In this document: positions 10,001 through 29,775 of the stretch, piece after piece
Layout: each line of letters begins with the position of its first letter
Numbering within the stretch: the first letter of the stretch is position 1
Assembly (NCBI GenBank): GCA_015183035.1
Contig: JACZZP010000002.1
Location: forward strand, 496,001 to 560,000
Direction: 5' to 3'
DNA: 64,000 bases
Source: Meloidogyne chitwoodi
Lineage: Eukaryota > Nematoda > Chromadorea > Rhabditida > Meloidogynidae
Notes under the pieces: generated by a model
Databases searched by the model: none
Seen by the model: only the letters and a program-made list of their open reading frames with translations
What the model was told of the DNA's origin: nothing
Made by a program: the position numbers and the translations under genes

Positions 10001-13000
10001 TCATCCTTTTGTATTCTTTCCGGTTTGTTGTTCAATAATTTTGTATTTTTTCCGTATTTTTGTATTTTTTCAGGTTTATTTTTTCCGGTTTTATTTTTGT
10101 ATTTTTTCAGGTTTTCAGTATTTCAAAATTTTAAGCTTACTATTGAAGATCCTTTCAATAAAATACTTGGTTGTTCACTATGATGACCTACAATCATTGA
10201 ATTTTTATTAATTCCCATTTTTGTCATTGTTTTATCAGATGTTAAACCAGCCATTTCCAATGCTCGTCTCAATCTACCATTTTCTCCTGCTAATTCTGCA
10301 TTTTTAGCCCTCAATGAATGAATATTTTCAACTGCTCGACGAAGTGTGGCCGACTTGCTTAGCTTTAATTTATTTTTTAATTTTATAATATTTTTTAAAT
10401 TAATTACTTTAGTATTATCTTCTGTTGCTAACATTCCTTTTAATTGATTTATTCGATCATTTATCGAACAACGATATTTCTTTTCGATTAAATTGTGTGC
10501 TGTACGACGTTCAGTTTTATGGGCTAAAATTAAGTAATTTCTTTAAATTTAAATACTAAAATTTGTTATAAAAACAAACGTTTTCTACGTCCTTGTGAAG
10601 AACGTCCCCTATGACCATTTCCTTCTTCTCCACTCATAATCATCTGTTCTGTCACTTGACAATCCGAATTGATTTCTGTCCCTTCAATCATTTCCCTCTC
10701 TGCCCAAAATTCTTGGTCCATTTGTGAATCAGATTCGTCCAAAAAATCAGAAGTGGCGGCCACACTAGGGTATCCCCCAACATTGCTAAGTGGAGATAAT
10801 AAAGTGCCAGTGGAACAACCACTTGAAGGTGACGAATAAAAATATGAAGGCTGAGTCATATTTTGTTGACACAGCTAATAAGAGAAATAAAAATTTGTTA
10901 GAAAATTATTTTAAAATTATTAATACTTGTTGAACTCCATACTGTCCTATTGGATGATTTAATGTATTAATAGATTGAGAAATTCCATAATCAATTTGAT
11001 AAGGCAAAGAAGGATGAAGAGGAGGATCTAATGGAAGACTTTGTTGTTGTTGAGAATAATTTTGAATATTCTGAATATTTGGATTATATTGAAATTGGGG
11101 TTGGTCGGTATGTATATAAATAGGTTGAGTACATTGCATAGGGGGATTATGATAAATTAGTTGTTGTTGATTAGGTTGATGTTGGACATTTTGAGATTGT
11201 AAGGCCTTTCGAGCTCTCAGATGTTCAAGCTTATATAATTATACACTATTATTCTATTTTTTATATTAACTTAAGTTTCTGATTTTTATATTACTTAAGA
11301 TTCTGATTTTATATTACTTAAGAACCTGAGTTTCAATTATTTAAGATCTGATTTTTATCTTAAGTTCTGAATTTTATATTTACTTAAATTTCTGATTTTT
11401 ATATTAATTTAAGATTATAATTTTTATATTTACTTAAAATTATGATTCTTATAGTTACTTAAGTTTCTGATTTTTATATTTACTTAAATTTCTAATTTTT
11501 ATATCTAATTAAGTTTCTGTTTTTTATATTTACTTAAGTTTCTGATTTTTATATCTACTTGTTTCTGATGTTTATATTTACATAAATTTCTGATTTTTAT
11601 ATTTACTTAAGTTTCTGATTTTTATATCTAATTAAGTTTCTGTTTTTTATATTTACTTAAGTTTCTGATTTTTATATTTACTTAAGTTTCTGATTTTTAT
11701 AATCAGAATATTTAAATTAACTTCTTCTGGAGTTATTTGCAAAAGTAATTGAAGGAATTCCTGTTTTGCTAGCATTGCTGCTTCCCCATTTTGTGTTAAA
11801 TTTTGTATATTACAATAATTTTGTATTTCATCAATATTATTAGCAGCAGATAATTCTTGCTTTATATTTCTTTCAGAAGTATTTAATATTAAATTTTTAT
11901 TAATTAATTTTCCAGAAATTGGTTCAATAGGTGGAGGGGATTCGTTTAGGCTATTTTGCCTAAATATTTTTGGTTGATTATTTATTGGCCAAAAAATATT
12001 TTCTTGATGTTTTTTGTGTTCTTTAGAGTCCATAATATTTATTATTTCATTTTCTTGAACAAATCTAGGCTAAAAAATGTTTTTTTAATTTTTTTTAAAA
12101 ATAAAGGATTTTATGCTATAAATTTAATTTTTAATCCACAAAAAAAAAATAAAATAAAAATTAATTTATATACCTGTTTATCCGCTTCTGAATTATTTAA
12201 ATTTTCTCTCATTATTGTTTTTTTATTCTGTAGAAAATTTAAAGAATTATTAGAATTATTATTATCTGTTGAAGACATTAATAATGGAGGACATAATTCA
12301 GTATTATTATTTAAATTATTATTTTCTTCTTGTCCTCCATAAGAACATCCACCAATCATTGGATCATTATTATTAAATTGATCAAATTCAGCTAAATTAT
12401 TTTCTTCAAAATTATTTGTAGAAAAAGGTGAATGAAAAATGAGATGATCGTCAAATGAAACTGTTTGACGAGTTAATAATTGTGAGTGCTTATTTAAAAA
12501 TTAAAAATTAAAATTTAAAAAAATAATAAAATTTTTAAATTTAATTTTATAATAATCAAAACCCTTTAATTTTTAAAATTAATTAAAAATTAAAATTTAC
12601 CCTTCTTTCCGGTTGTTGTAATAAATTAACAATTTGATGTATTGTTTTTTGTTTGTTTGAATCAGAATTTAAAAACTAAAAAATAAGAATCAGAATTTAA
12701 AAACTAAAAAATAAGAATCAGAATTTAAAAACTAAAAAATAAGAATCAGAATTTAAAAACTAAAAAATAAGAATCAGAATTTAAAAACTAAAAAATAAGA
12801 ATCAGAATTTAAAAACTAAAAAATAAGAATCAGAATTTAAAAACTAAAAAATAAGAATCAGAATTTAAAAACTAAAAAATAAGAATCAGAATTTAAAAAC
12901 TAAAAAATAAGAATCAGAATTTAAAAACTATAAAATAAAAATAATAAAAAATAAAAATTATATATTTTTTTAAATTAAACCAAATTATCTTCTTCATTAT

Positions 13001-13579
13001 TTTTGTCAATTTCCAAACTTTTGGCTCTTTCAATTATATTAATATTTTGATTATTTTGTTGTTCAATATTTGGAGAATTTTCTTGATTATTATTATTAAT
13101 TATTACAAATTCTTCAGAAATTAAATTGTGTTTTATCACTTCTAAAATAAAAAAAAAAATAAATTAAATTAATTAAATTAATTAATTTAAATATTAAGCT
13201 AAATTTAAATACTAAATTTAACTAATTTTCAATAATTTAAGGCTTTATTAATTTTTAAAAAAAATTAAATAAAAATTAAAAATTTACTCTTATTTTTAAA
13301 CACCTTTTTTAACTAAAAAATAAAATTAAAAAAATTAATTTATTTTTTACCGCTAACGTCGTCAAGGTCATTTTGTAGCGCGAGGAATGGATCGGACAAA
13401 AATGTGAGAGAATTATTTTTATTTTTATTTTCTTCTTTTCCGTTTCCTTTTTCTTCATTTTCTTCTCTTCTTGTTATTTTTGTTTTTTCAATTATTAAAT
13501 TTTTTTTAATTTTTTCATTTTTATTATTTTTTCCTTCTAGGCTATTATCATTCGAACAGTTCTGAAGACTGTCAAACAT
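7048..13579 (-). CDS. sbp-1: Sterol regulatory element-binding protein (SREBP)
   Basis: Nineteen exons (5' to 3': 13579-13351, 13141-12981, 12675-12601, 12488-12174, 12069-11722, 11229-10927, 10874-10580, 10523-10141, 9869-9438, 9374-9255, 9205-9143, 9102-8939, 8891-8837, 8767-8637, 8403-8222, 8175-7969, 7924-7759, 7709-7517, 7257-7048) keep phase throughout and give ~1343 residues. Residues 1-575 are Asn/Gln/Ser-rich with acidic stretches, typical of an activation region. A bHLH-zip starts near 576 with [15 protein letters not shown]; the Tyr is diagnostic of SREBPs. TM1 (~735-757) has DQSR before it and an NP pair inside, as in the site-2 protease substrate. A luminal loop with GHRTLS could be the site-1 protease site. 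TM2 follows at ~817-841, then the SCAP-binding C-terminal domain ending in [13 protein letters not shown] sequence. The family is held in the ER by SCAP and cleaved to release the lipid-gene activator. Longer than the roughly 1,100-residue relatives because of the Asn-rich N-terminus. Exact last codons are uncertain. Confidence 0.93.
7260..7440. repeat. TTAAGTTT/AAACTTAA inverted motifs in SREBP last intron
   Basis: The intron between SREBP exons 18 and 19 contains several AAACTTAAG and CTTAAGTTT segments in both orientations that could pair. There is no coding signal. Confidence 0.45.
9206..9254 (-). other. Probable GC-AG intron in SREBP
   Basis: On the minus strand exon 10 ends TCATTACAG and is followed by GCAAAT rather than GT. 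The acceptor is TTCTTTTCAG before ATTTTAGAAAG. Phase 0 is kept across this junction, and neither flanking exon offers a GT donor that keeps the conserved sequence. Confidence 0.6.
9895..10125. repeat. T-rich repeat (TTTTTGTATTTTTCAGG units) in SREBP intron 8
   Basis: Degenerate repeats of TTTTTTGTATTTTTCAAGTT/TTTTTCAGGTTT, with TTCCGG motifs interspersed, fill the intron between the bHLH exon and the first-TM exon. Confidence 0.6.
11250..11712. repeat. ~25-bp tandem repeat in SREBP intron 5
   Basis: Close to twenty imperfect copies of TTACTTAAGTTTCTGATTTT-type units (24-27 bp). On the coding (minus) strand each unit contains CTTAAGTAAATAT, a donor-like GTAAAT. The array begins within ten bases of the chosen exon 5 donor (GTTAAT just below 11722). 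Confidence 0.85.
12661..12935. repeat. 28-bp tandem repeat spanning the SREBP intron 2/exon 3 boundary
   Basis: Nine exact 28-bp units (12671-12922, AAAAACTAAAAAATAAGAAT then CAGAATTT) plus partial units at both ends. On the coding strand each unit carries TTATTTTTTAG followed by TTTTTAAATTCTGATTC, i.e. polypyrimidine tract, acceptor AG and the first bases of exon 3. The exon starts at 12675 in the unit nearest the exon. Confidence 0.9.
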
Positions 13580-15154
13580 TTTTTAAGTATTTTTATTTAA
13601 TTTTTTTTTACTAAAAATATTTAAAAGAATTTTAAATTAATTTAGTAAAAAATAAATAAATATTTAATTTAAAAAAAATAAATTTTTGGAATATATTTTT
13701 TTCTGTTTTGACGCCCAGTTCAGTGCCATTTTTAACTAGTTTCGATATTAAGAAATATTTTTTAAATATTTTATGATTCATAAAAATTATTAAAAAAATA
13801 AAAAATAGATAAAAAAATACTAAAATAATTTAATTTAATTTTCTGGAAAAAAAGGTAATTAATTTTGTAATTTTAATAATTAAAAATGACAAAAATTAGA
13901 GAAGAAAAGAGAAATAAAAATTAATCTCCTCGTGTTACCAGAAGCTTTTTAAAAATATTTATTTATTTACAGTAAAAATTGATAAAATTGACATAAGATT
14001 GGCATTAAAAAATAAAAGAATTTTTTTATTTTTATTTGGTAAAATTAGTAATTTTATTATAGTCAGTTTTATGTGCTCTCAACTGACTATCTTTTTAAAA
14101 AGCTAATAAAAACGTCTCCAAAAAATGGAATAATTTTTGCATGTGATGATTTACTGAATGTAAAAATGGTAAAAATTGTCAAATAATTTTTTTTAAATTT
14201 TATTTTGATAAAATCAAAATATTTGTATTTGCAATATAATAAGAGGTAGCGTTACGTCTCAGCTTATAAAATAGCCTATAAATGACCTAAAATTATGAAA
14301 TTTCTAGATTTATTAGGTAACATATCAAACTATATTAGAAAAAAATTTCAGAATTTTAGGTGCTCATTTGACACTTTTATAAGCTCCGCACCAAAGCGGA
14401 CGCTCAAAGGTTACTGCACAAAATTATTGCTTTTTCAGCTTTTTAATTTTATAAAATTTAATTTTTGTTTATTAATATTATATTTTGGATAAAAATAAAT
14501 AAAAAAGGACATGTAAAATAAATAAATACACATTTTACTTTTAATTTTAAGGTTTTTATCAAAAATATGTGTTATCAGTAGTTTTATTTTATTTTGTGTT
14601 TATTAACCCAATTTTATTAAAATAAATTTTTTGTTTTTTTAAGATTAAAGAACTAACAAATATTGACCGTTTTTGCAAAAAAAAAGTCAATTAAAAATTA
14701 TTTTATTAATTTGTTTTTTTAAATAAATTTTGTGGGTAATTTTGATAATTTTGCTTAATATTAAATATTTGAAAATAAAAATTATTTAAATAAAAATTAA
14801 AGAAATATAAAAATTAAAGAAATATAAAAATTCAAAATAAATATGGCATATTTATTTTTATTTTGTTTTTTTGTGCGCGTAAATGTGCATAAATTAATCG
14901 GAAAATACACTGGAATCTCTATCTTATCACACGCTTTTTGAAGAAAGCCATGGGTGTTATAACTAGGAGAATGGATTATTTAAATGATTAAAATGGAATG
15001 ACAAATTAAAGGAGAACTTAATGAAAGTAACATTGGCAATTTAACGCTTTAACTAGAGTCGGGATAACTGAGAGATTTTGGGATGATAATGACTGTGTGT
15101 ATAAGACAAATATTCTAATATATATGTGCAAAATTATTTAAAGTAAAAATATTA
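13580..15154. other. Intergenic interval upstream of SREBP
   Basis: About 1.6 kb of AT-rich DNA lies between the P5C synthase stop and the SREBP start, both genes on the minus strand. It should contain the SREBP promoter. I saw no TATA box at a convincing distance, no RNA gene and no coding exon. Confidence 0.5.
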
Positions 15155-23190
<8,036 letters not shown>

Positions 23191-26100
23191 TTTTTTAATT
23201 TTAATAAATTTGTTTTAATATTTTAGACTGTAAAAAATAAATTTATTTATATAAATAATGGTGTTTTTTAATTAAAAAAAATTTTGATTAAGAATATAAA
23301 GATGTACCTTATGTACTTGAAAAAATATTGGAGATTTTTTAAATAAATAAAAAATATTTTTAATTAAATATCATTAAGTAAGGGTTCTCTAATATTATTT
23401 TTTAGACTGAACCCTCAAAAAGAAAAAAAATTCCTTCCGCTAGTAAATAATTTAAATAAAATTGATTGAAGGTTTTATTAAATAATTAGATTACTTAAAG
23501 AGTTATTATCTAATTTTCTTTTTAGTTCCTTTTTTGTGGGTTGATTATTTGACAATTTTTTTATTTCTTTTTTCTGATAATCTCGCAAATTAATAGATAT
23601 TTTTATTTATTTTATTTTTTTATTTATCAATAATTTGTTTAACCCAACAGATCAACATAAATATGACCAAAGGTTATAAGAAAAATTAAAGTTTATATTA
23701 GAAATAAAGGAAGATAAAAATTAAAAATGGAAAGAAAAAAATTTAAAAAATATTTAATTAATTAATTAAATTCATCTTTGTCTTTGTAAATTGAAAAAAT
23801 TAAAAAAAAATTTATTTAAATAATTTAAAATATATTTTTTACTCTATCACTCTCTCTCTGTTCTTCTCTACTTTTCTTCTCTGTTTTCTTTTCTTTTATA
23901 GTATAAAAATGCTTACGTATTTATACTTTCGTCTTTTGCCTTTTTAATCAAATAATGATAATTAATAATTAATAAAAAAAATATTTTTTTTGTTTAATTA
24001 AAATGATAAGCAATCGAATGATTAATTAATTAATTTCCGATTGCGGAGAAAGAAAAAAGGAAAAATTTCTTTTAATTTTAATATTTTCCCCACACATAAT
24101 TTTCTTTTATTTTTTTATTATTGTCTTAGCTAATAGAGTTATTAATTAATTTTTATTTTTTTAAACTAGATGGACCTGCAAAGAAGCAAAATATTTAAAA
24201 AAAATTAAATTATGATCATTCGATAAATATTAAAAAAAGAAAGAAAACTTCTGTTATAAGGACACCCGAAAAGATAAATTAATGTGTCCTTATAACTGAG
24301 GTAATATCTTAAAAAATAATAATAATTTATATATTTCATTTTGGAACTGAATGAACAAAAAAGAAAAAATATTTTATTAAATTAAACAAAACATTTCGCG
24401 CGAAACATTTCGTGTTATCTGTGGTTAACCACAGCGCCTAGAGGTAAAGAAATGAAAGAATATAAAATTAAAATGAAACAAAAGAAGTATATTGTCTTTA
24501 TAAAATTAAAAAATTATTAAAAATAAAATAATTTTGATAAAAAAATTTTAAAATGAATTTTTCTGGGGACTTCCCCACAAGATTAAAATAATAATATTTA
24601 ATTAAAAAATTAATAAGAAAGGTAAAAGTTTATTCAAAAATTAGTAAATAACATAAAAATATTAATTTTAGGGTCTATTTATATTTACTGTTATTTTTTA
24701 ATAATTGGGAAATACCTCTAAATTAATAACAAACCTGTTATCATTTTAAAAAAATATATTTTATTTCAAAGAAAATTTTGACAAAATAGGAAACTCTAAA
24801 AATAAATGTGTTTATATATTTATTTTTTGGAACTGTGTAAAAAAAAATTAATTTTTAGAAAAGAAAATAAAAATGATTAAAAGTGATCATTTAATAGCAG
24901 GGTAAAAAGGGTAGAGGTAAGGGGTAGAGGTAAGGGGTAGAGGAAAAGGAACATAGGTAATTAATAAATATTTATTTTTTTTTGTAAAAATTAGATACCC
25001 AATTTATTTATTAAACAAAATAATAAGAAGAGAAATTTTTACGTTTTTGATTTTTAAAGAATATTAATTAAAAGGTGAAACAAAATTAAATAAAATAAGA
25101 GCCTATAGAAAACAGGTAAAAATCTAAAGTCGAGAGAATTTTGGTCTTTTTTATTTTTTTTAAATTTTTTCTTTATTCTAAGACCATACAGAAAAGATAA
25201 AATAAAAGTGTTTTTAAAAAATAAAATATTTATCTTAAAATAAATAGGAAAAATAACAATAAACATGAGAGAGGAGATGCCACTCAAATTTTTTATTGTT
25301 TTTTAGTCTTATTATTAAATTAATTAATTTTTTTTATTTCAAAATTTGTTTTTAACTTTGTTTTATTAAAACAAAAAATATTTATATTTAAAAAACATTG
25401 TGAATAAAAAATATTTTAATTTTAAATAAATAGGGGAAATTTCCTTAATTTTTTTAGAATTTTTAAATTGAAAAAAATTTGATAAAATGTCGTTTAAATT
25501 TTAAAAATATAAAAACCGAGTAATTAAAATTTATTTAAATTAATTTTAAAATTTTGAGACATTTTAAACAAATTTAATGACATTTTTAACACACACGTCT
25601 GGGAAAAATATTCTCCTATTTTATTAAATTTTATTACAATTTTTGATAAATTAAGAGCAAAAAATATAAATAATTTTTTAATCGTTTTCCAATATTAAAA
25701 TTTAAATTATTTGATAATTAAAATTTTATTAATATTTATTTTAATTTAAATAAAATTGTTAAGATTCCCCCATCTTTTTTTTTTAATTTTTTTAAATAAA
25801 TATTAAAATAATTAAAATAAATCATTTTAAAAACTTTAACCTTTTTTTAATTTCCCTAAATGTCAATTAATCAATTTTTTAATAAATTAATTTATTATAA
25901 TCTTTTTAAAATTAAAAATATATTTTTAACCTTGGAGTTTGACCTTTTAAATATTAATTTTTATAAAATTATAGGGTATTGAATGCCTTATATTTTTAAA
26001 TTTTCAAAAAAAAATATATTTTAATTTAAAATTGTGAATTTTAATTTATTTTTTAGATTTTTATTTTAAAATTATTATTACTTAATTAATCCATTGTTGT

Positions 26101-26398
26101 GAAAATTGTTACCTTTCCATTAATATTATTTAAAGTTAAATATAGAAATTTTATTTTTTTTAACTATTTTTTGCTGAATGTACAAGTTTAGATATTCACA
26201 AAAAACGTATATTTGGACAAAAATTTGTTGAGTTAAACGCAACTATTTGCTTGAAATTTTTAAATCTTAATTTTTCCAATGAACTTAAATGTTAAATCAT
26301 TAACGATTAAATGTGTAAATACCTCAATTATTTTTATTTATAATATTCCTTTTAAAAGTCCAAATGTCACACAACCAAACTTTCGTGCATTCGCCTTT
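23191..26398. other. AT-rich intergenic interval upstream of P5CS
   Basis: About 3.2 kb with very low complexity and no believable exon. It contains a short family-2 inverted repeat (24248-24302), the palindrome CTGTGGTTAACCACAG (about 24419-24434) and a small minisatellite of GGGGTAGAGGTAA units (about 24908-24950). It presumably contains the P5CS promoter just above 23190. Confidence 0.5.
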
Positions 26399-26659
26399 GT
26401 CAAACTAATGAATCGGCTTTAAAAAATTATTTTTTAAAAATAAAAACAATAAATTAACCTGGTTTAGTGTTTATAGTGTCATTGCTTTGTGATGCTCTCA
26501 TTCTAAATTGATTTATTAAAAAATTATTTTAATAAAATATTTAAAAATTAAAAAACTGGAAAATATTTATAAAATAAATTTAAAGAATTATTCACACAAA
26601 AATATTAATATTTAATTTTTAACACATTTTTAATATTTAAAATAAATAAAGTCACACAA
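26399..26659. repeat. Direct repeat flanking the S2 block, left copy
   Basis: GTCAAACTAATGAATCGGCT at the left end and AGTCACACAA at the right end match 29465-29724 with only small indels. The intervening text (TAACCTGGTTTAGTGTTTAT, then GTGTCATTGCTTTGTGATGC) is shared. Confidence 0.88.
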
Positions 26660-26810
26660 GAAAGAACTTGAGGCCTTGTGTTGATGAAGAAGGATAGAAG
26701 TAGGCGCCAGGTCCTTATTAGCATGTCTTCTTGCTGAGGAAAATACTAGCTTTTATACTATCTTAAGTCTGCCGACTTATATACTCAAATTTGATCATCC
26801 AAAAACTATG

Positions 26811-26820
26811 TATAAAAACC
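26811..26820 (+). promoter_or_regulatory. TATA box of membrane-protein gene S2
   Basis: TATAAAAACC, 91 bp before the ATG, in a promoter segment nearly identical to that of S1. Confidence 0.6.
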
Positions 26821-26901
26821 AGTCCTTTTCTTCACTCTTTACCACAAAATCTTCATCAAAACACACCAACATCGTCTACATCAAACAAACAACAAAACTT
26901 C

Positions 26902-29129
26902 ATGCTCTTCCGTTGCCTGCATCAAATGGAGCTCGACACCGGACCTTGGACAAGAAAGTCTTCAATTCTATGCTCTCTGCTGCTGCTTGCTACATTTTCT
27001 GTGCTTCAAGTAACCGGACAGACCGAAATCGTTGGACTTGGCAATCACACGCTGCTGAAGGACGGTAAAGTGAATCTCAACATGGGCGAGGACTACACCT
27101 ATATTGGCGTTAAGAACATCAACTCTACCGAGTACAAAAAGCGCTTTCCGGGTGCCTGCGATGTTACAATCAAAGATGACTTAATGTAAGAATGCTCTTA
27201 ATTTATTTTTAAATTAAATCTAATTTTTATTGTTTTTAAGAGAAATTGAGTACAAAGGCGAATTATGCACTGTGGACCTGCTTAGTGATTTGAAGGACAC
27301 GATCAAGTTCAAGGCTGGAGTAAGAGATAGCGGAGGGATTGACAAATGTCTTGGTAAAGGCTCAGATTTCAAAGATAGTCGTTCTAATCTGTAAGTTTTT
27401 ATTTTTTCATATTCCTACTATTTTTTATTTTTTTTTAGTCTGCCCTTCATCTATAGCAAAAGCAACAGTGTCATCAAAAATTTCAACACAGAGCCCAACA
27501 AAGGAAACAAAGGGTGCAGCAAGGACTGTGAGGATGGATGCTGGGAGTGGACGTCTCTTGAAGTTTCATGGAGTAGAAATAGAGAATATTTTTTCGCGCA
27601 CACCCATTTAAGTAATATATATCTATTTTAGACTTAATATTTTAATTAACTAATTTCAGTTCGTGAAAATAAACCTAGCTGGTGGCAAACAAAAGATTTC
27701 AAGGAGGACGGCAGCAAAATGACTTTCGATTTGGATATAAACAAAGAAGGAATGTTCAAGATGAACTTTGCGAAGGATGGTAACTACTACAATCCTTCAG
27801 AAGAGGCTGTTTGTGCTCCAACGAACAATACAATCATCAAGCCAGTTGCATGGACAATCAACAATACACTTCTAAAGAATGAATATTTGCTTGTCTTCAG
27901 CATGCTTTCACTAAATGCGTCCTATGTGAAAGATTTCACAGGAAAAAAACCATCAAAGCCGAAATGTGAACTCTTCATCCAATTTGTAAGTTTCTTTACA
28001 TTTATAAAAGAGCATTAATTTTGTTTTTATTAAGAATACAACGTACTATCGTCTACTTACCGTCATTCCTCCTCCAACTACAACAACATCGACGACCATT
28101 CAGACTACAATGACCACTACAACGGAAGCCCCTTCAACGACACAATGTCCAACGATAGAATTCCCAACGACAACATGTCCAACGACAACATGCCCAACGA
28201 CAACATGTCCAGCCGACAAAAAATGCCTAGAAGAATCCAAAAAAGGGCTTATTGTGTCGCTTGTAATTGGCTGGCTTCTTTTTGTGTTTATGTTGTTTGT
28301 CGTCGGAATTTTGACATGGTTCTTGATCAAGAAGACGGATAATGAAAAGGAAGTGAAGAAGCCTGAAAAATCAGAGGAAAAAGGCCTACGTTCCCTCTAT
28401 GATGCTGAAGTGAAGAAAAAGGGTCCTGCTGCTGTTGGGACATTTGACAAATGGAAAGAAAATGTAAGTTTATTTAAAAAAGATTTAAAATCAAAATATT
28501 ATTTTTATTTTTTTCAGAGAAAGAAGAACGTAAAGACAGCAGTACAGGGACTTCCTCCAAAAAAAGATGGCAATACTGCAAATAAGAAGAAAGCAGTAAA
28601 AGAAGAAAAACATGCCAAAACCAAAAATGATATCGTTCAGGAGAAGTATGAAAAAGAATGGTACCAATATGTCTACAACAGTGAATATCTGCCAGAACTG
28701 AAGAAGAAGGGCATTGCAGTTGTTGGGACTTTTGACGAGTGGAAAAAGGTAGAAAGTTTTTTTAAATTTAATTATTAATTTATTTTATTTTTACAGAACA
28801 GGCCTCCTCCTGCTACTGTCACCTTGATTGAGCAGTCGCCTATGACAAAAACAGCGATGGGCACTGATAAATCTGTGGTGGACAAAGGGAAATCATCGAC
28901 AGGAGTGGACGGCAAGAAGTCAGCAACTGTGGAGGACATCGTCCAACCATTTGCAGAGGATCCTGTGATTCCCGACCCTCCAAAGAAGGCTGAGAAGGTC
29001 AAAGATGAGGAATGGACATTGGAGGAGTATGAATATGACGATGACGGGAACTTGCTTCCAAAAGTGAATAAAGGAGGGATAGAATGTCCTCCAAGTACAG
29101 AGTCGGAGCATACACCGGTATCCATCTGA
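26902..29129 (+). CDS. Type I membrane protein S2 (paralogue of S1)
   Basis: Exons 26902-27185, 27241-27390, 27439-27611, 27660-27985, 28035-28463, 28518-28748 and 28797-29129 join in phase to 641 residues. An upstream in-frame Met at 26791 exists, but the start equivalent to S1 (MLFRCLHQ) is preferred because the longer reading crosses the TATA box. Architecture equals S1: signal segment, Cys-containing ectodomain, TTTCP stalk, membrane segment, tail with two VGTFDxWK blocks. Differences concentrate in the ectodomain (for example around YIGVKNINSTEYKKRF and after LNASYV), while exon 7 and the 3' flank look identical to S1. No break is seen, so both copies appear functional. It stands convergent with the p47-like gene. 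Function unknown. Confidence 0.85.
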
Positions 29130-29464
29130 ATGCAACAACGAAAGAGGGAGGGAGGGTGGGATGATATGATAATAAATAGATAATATATTCCCTTATATAA
29201 ATATGTAATTATTGTTCTATATATACCTAATTATTGTTCCCCTCTATATTCCTATATCTCTAAACTATATATATATATTTGTATGCCTATTGTTTCTATT
29301 GTATGTATTATATATATTTGTATTTAATTGTATATATGTTGTAAATGTGTAATAAATAAATATGTTTGTTGAATGATTTTTTTAAGTTTGTAAACTTTAA
29401 GTTTGATTAGGTAAAATCAATTTAAAAATTAAATCCTTTATTATTCATTAATCAGGGAAATTTG

Positions 29465-29724
29465 GTCAAACTAATGAATCGGCTTTAAAAAATTATTTTT
29501 TTAAAATAAAAACAATAAATTAACCTGGTTTAGTGTTTATAGTGTCATTGCTTGTGATGCTCTCATTCTAAATTGATTTATTAAAAAAATTATTTTAATA
29601 AAATATTTAAAAACTAAAAAAGCGGAAAATATTTATAAAATAAATTTAAAGAATTATTCATCCAAAAAAATAATATTTAATTTTTAACACATTTTTAATA
29701 TTTAAAATAAATCAAGTCACACAA
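29465..29724. repeat. Direct repeat flanking the S2 block, right copy
   Basis: Matches 26399-26659. One T is missing in CATTGCTTGTGATGC relative to the left copy. It ends 51 bp before the p47-like stop codon. Confidence 0.88.
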
Positions 29725-29775
29725 TCTCTCCACAATAAATATAATAATTTTCTTAATTTTTTATCTTCTCCAATT

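Larger units (their letters stand above)
26660..29464 (+). repeat. Duplicated block, copy 2, inserted between ~260-bp direct repeats
   Basis: This block is homologous to 20060-22842 over promoter, all seven exons, introns and 3' flank. Outside the block, sequence switches abruptly to the direct repeats. Confidence 0.85.

Noticed and set aside
25054..25287. Hydrophobic minus-strand ORF, candidate membrane peptide
   Set aside because: AT-driven Phe/Ile/Leu/Lys composition, no splice partners, no conserved copy in the window.
26450..26530. A short minus-strand frame (MRASQSNDTINTKP) with a donor in the left 260-bp direct repeat, possible exon
   Set aside because: Only ~14 codons, the next frame stops quickly, and the right copy has a 1-bp loss that ends it at once. 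No recognised homology.
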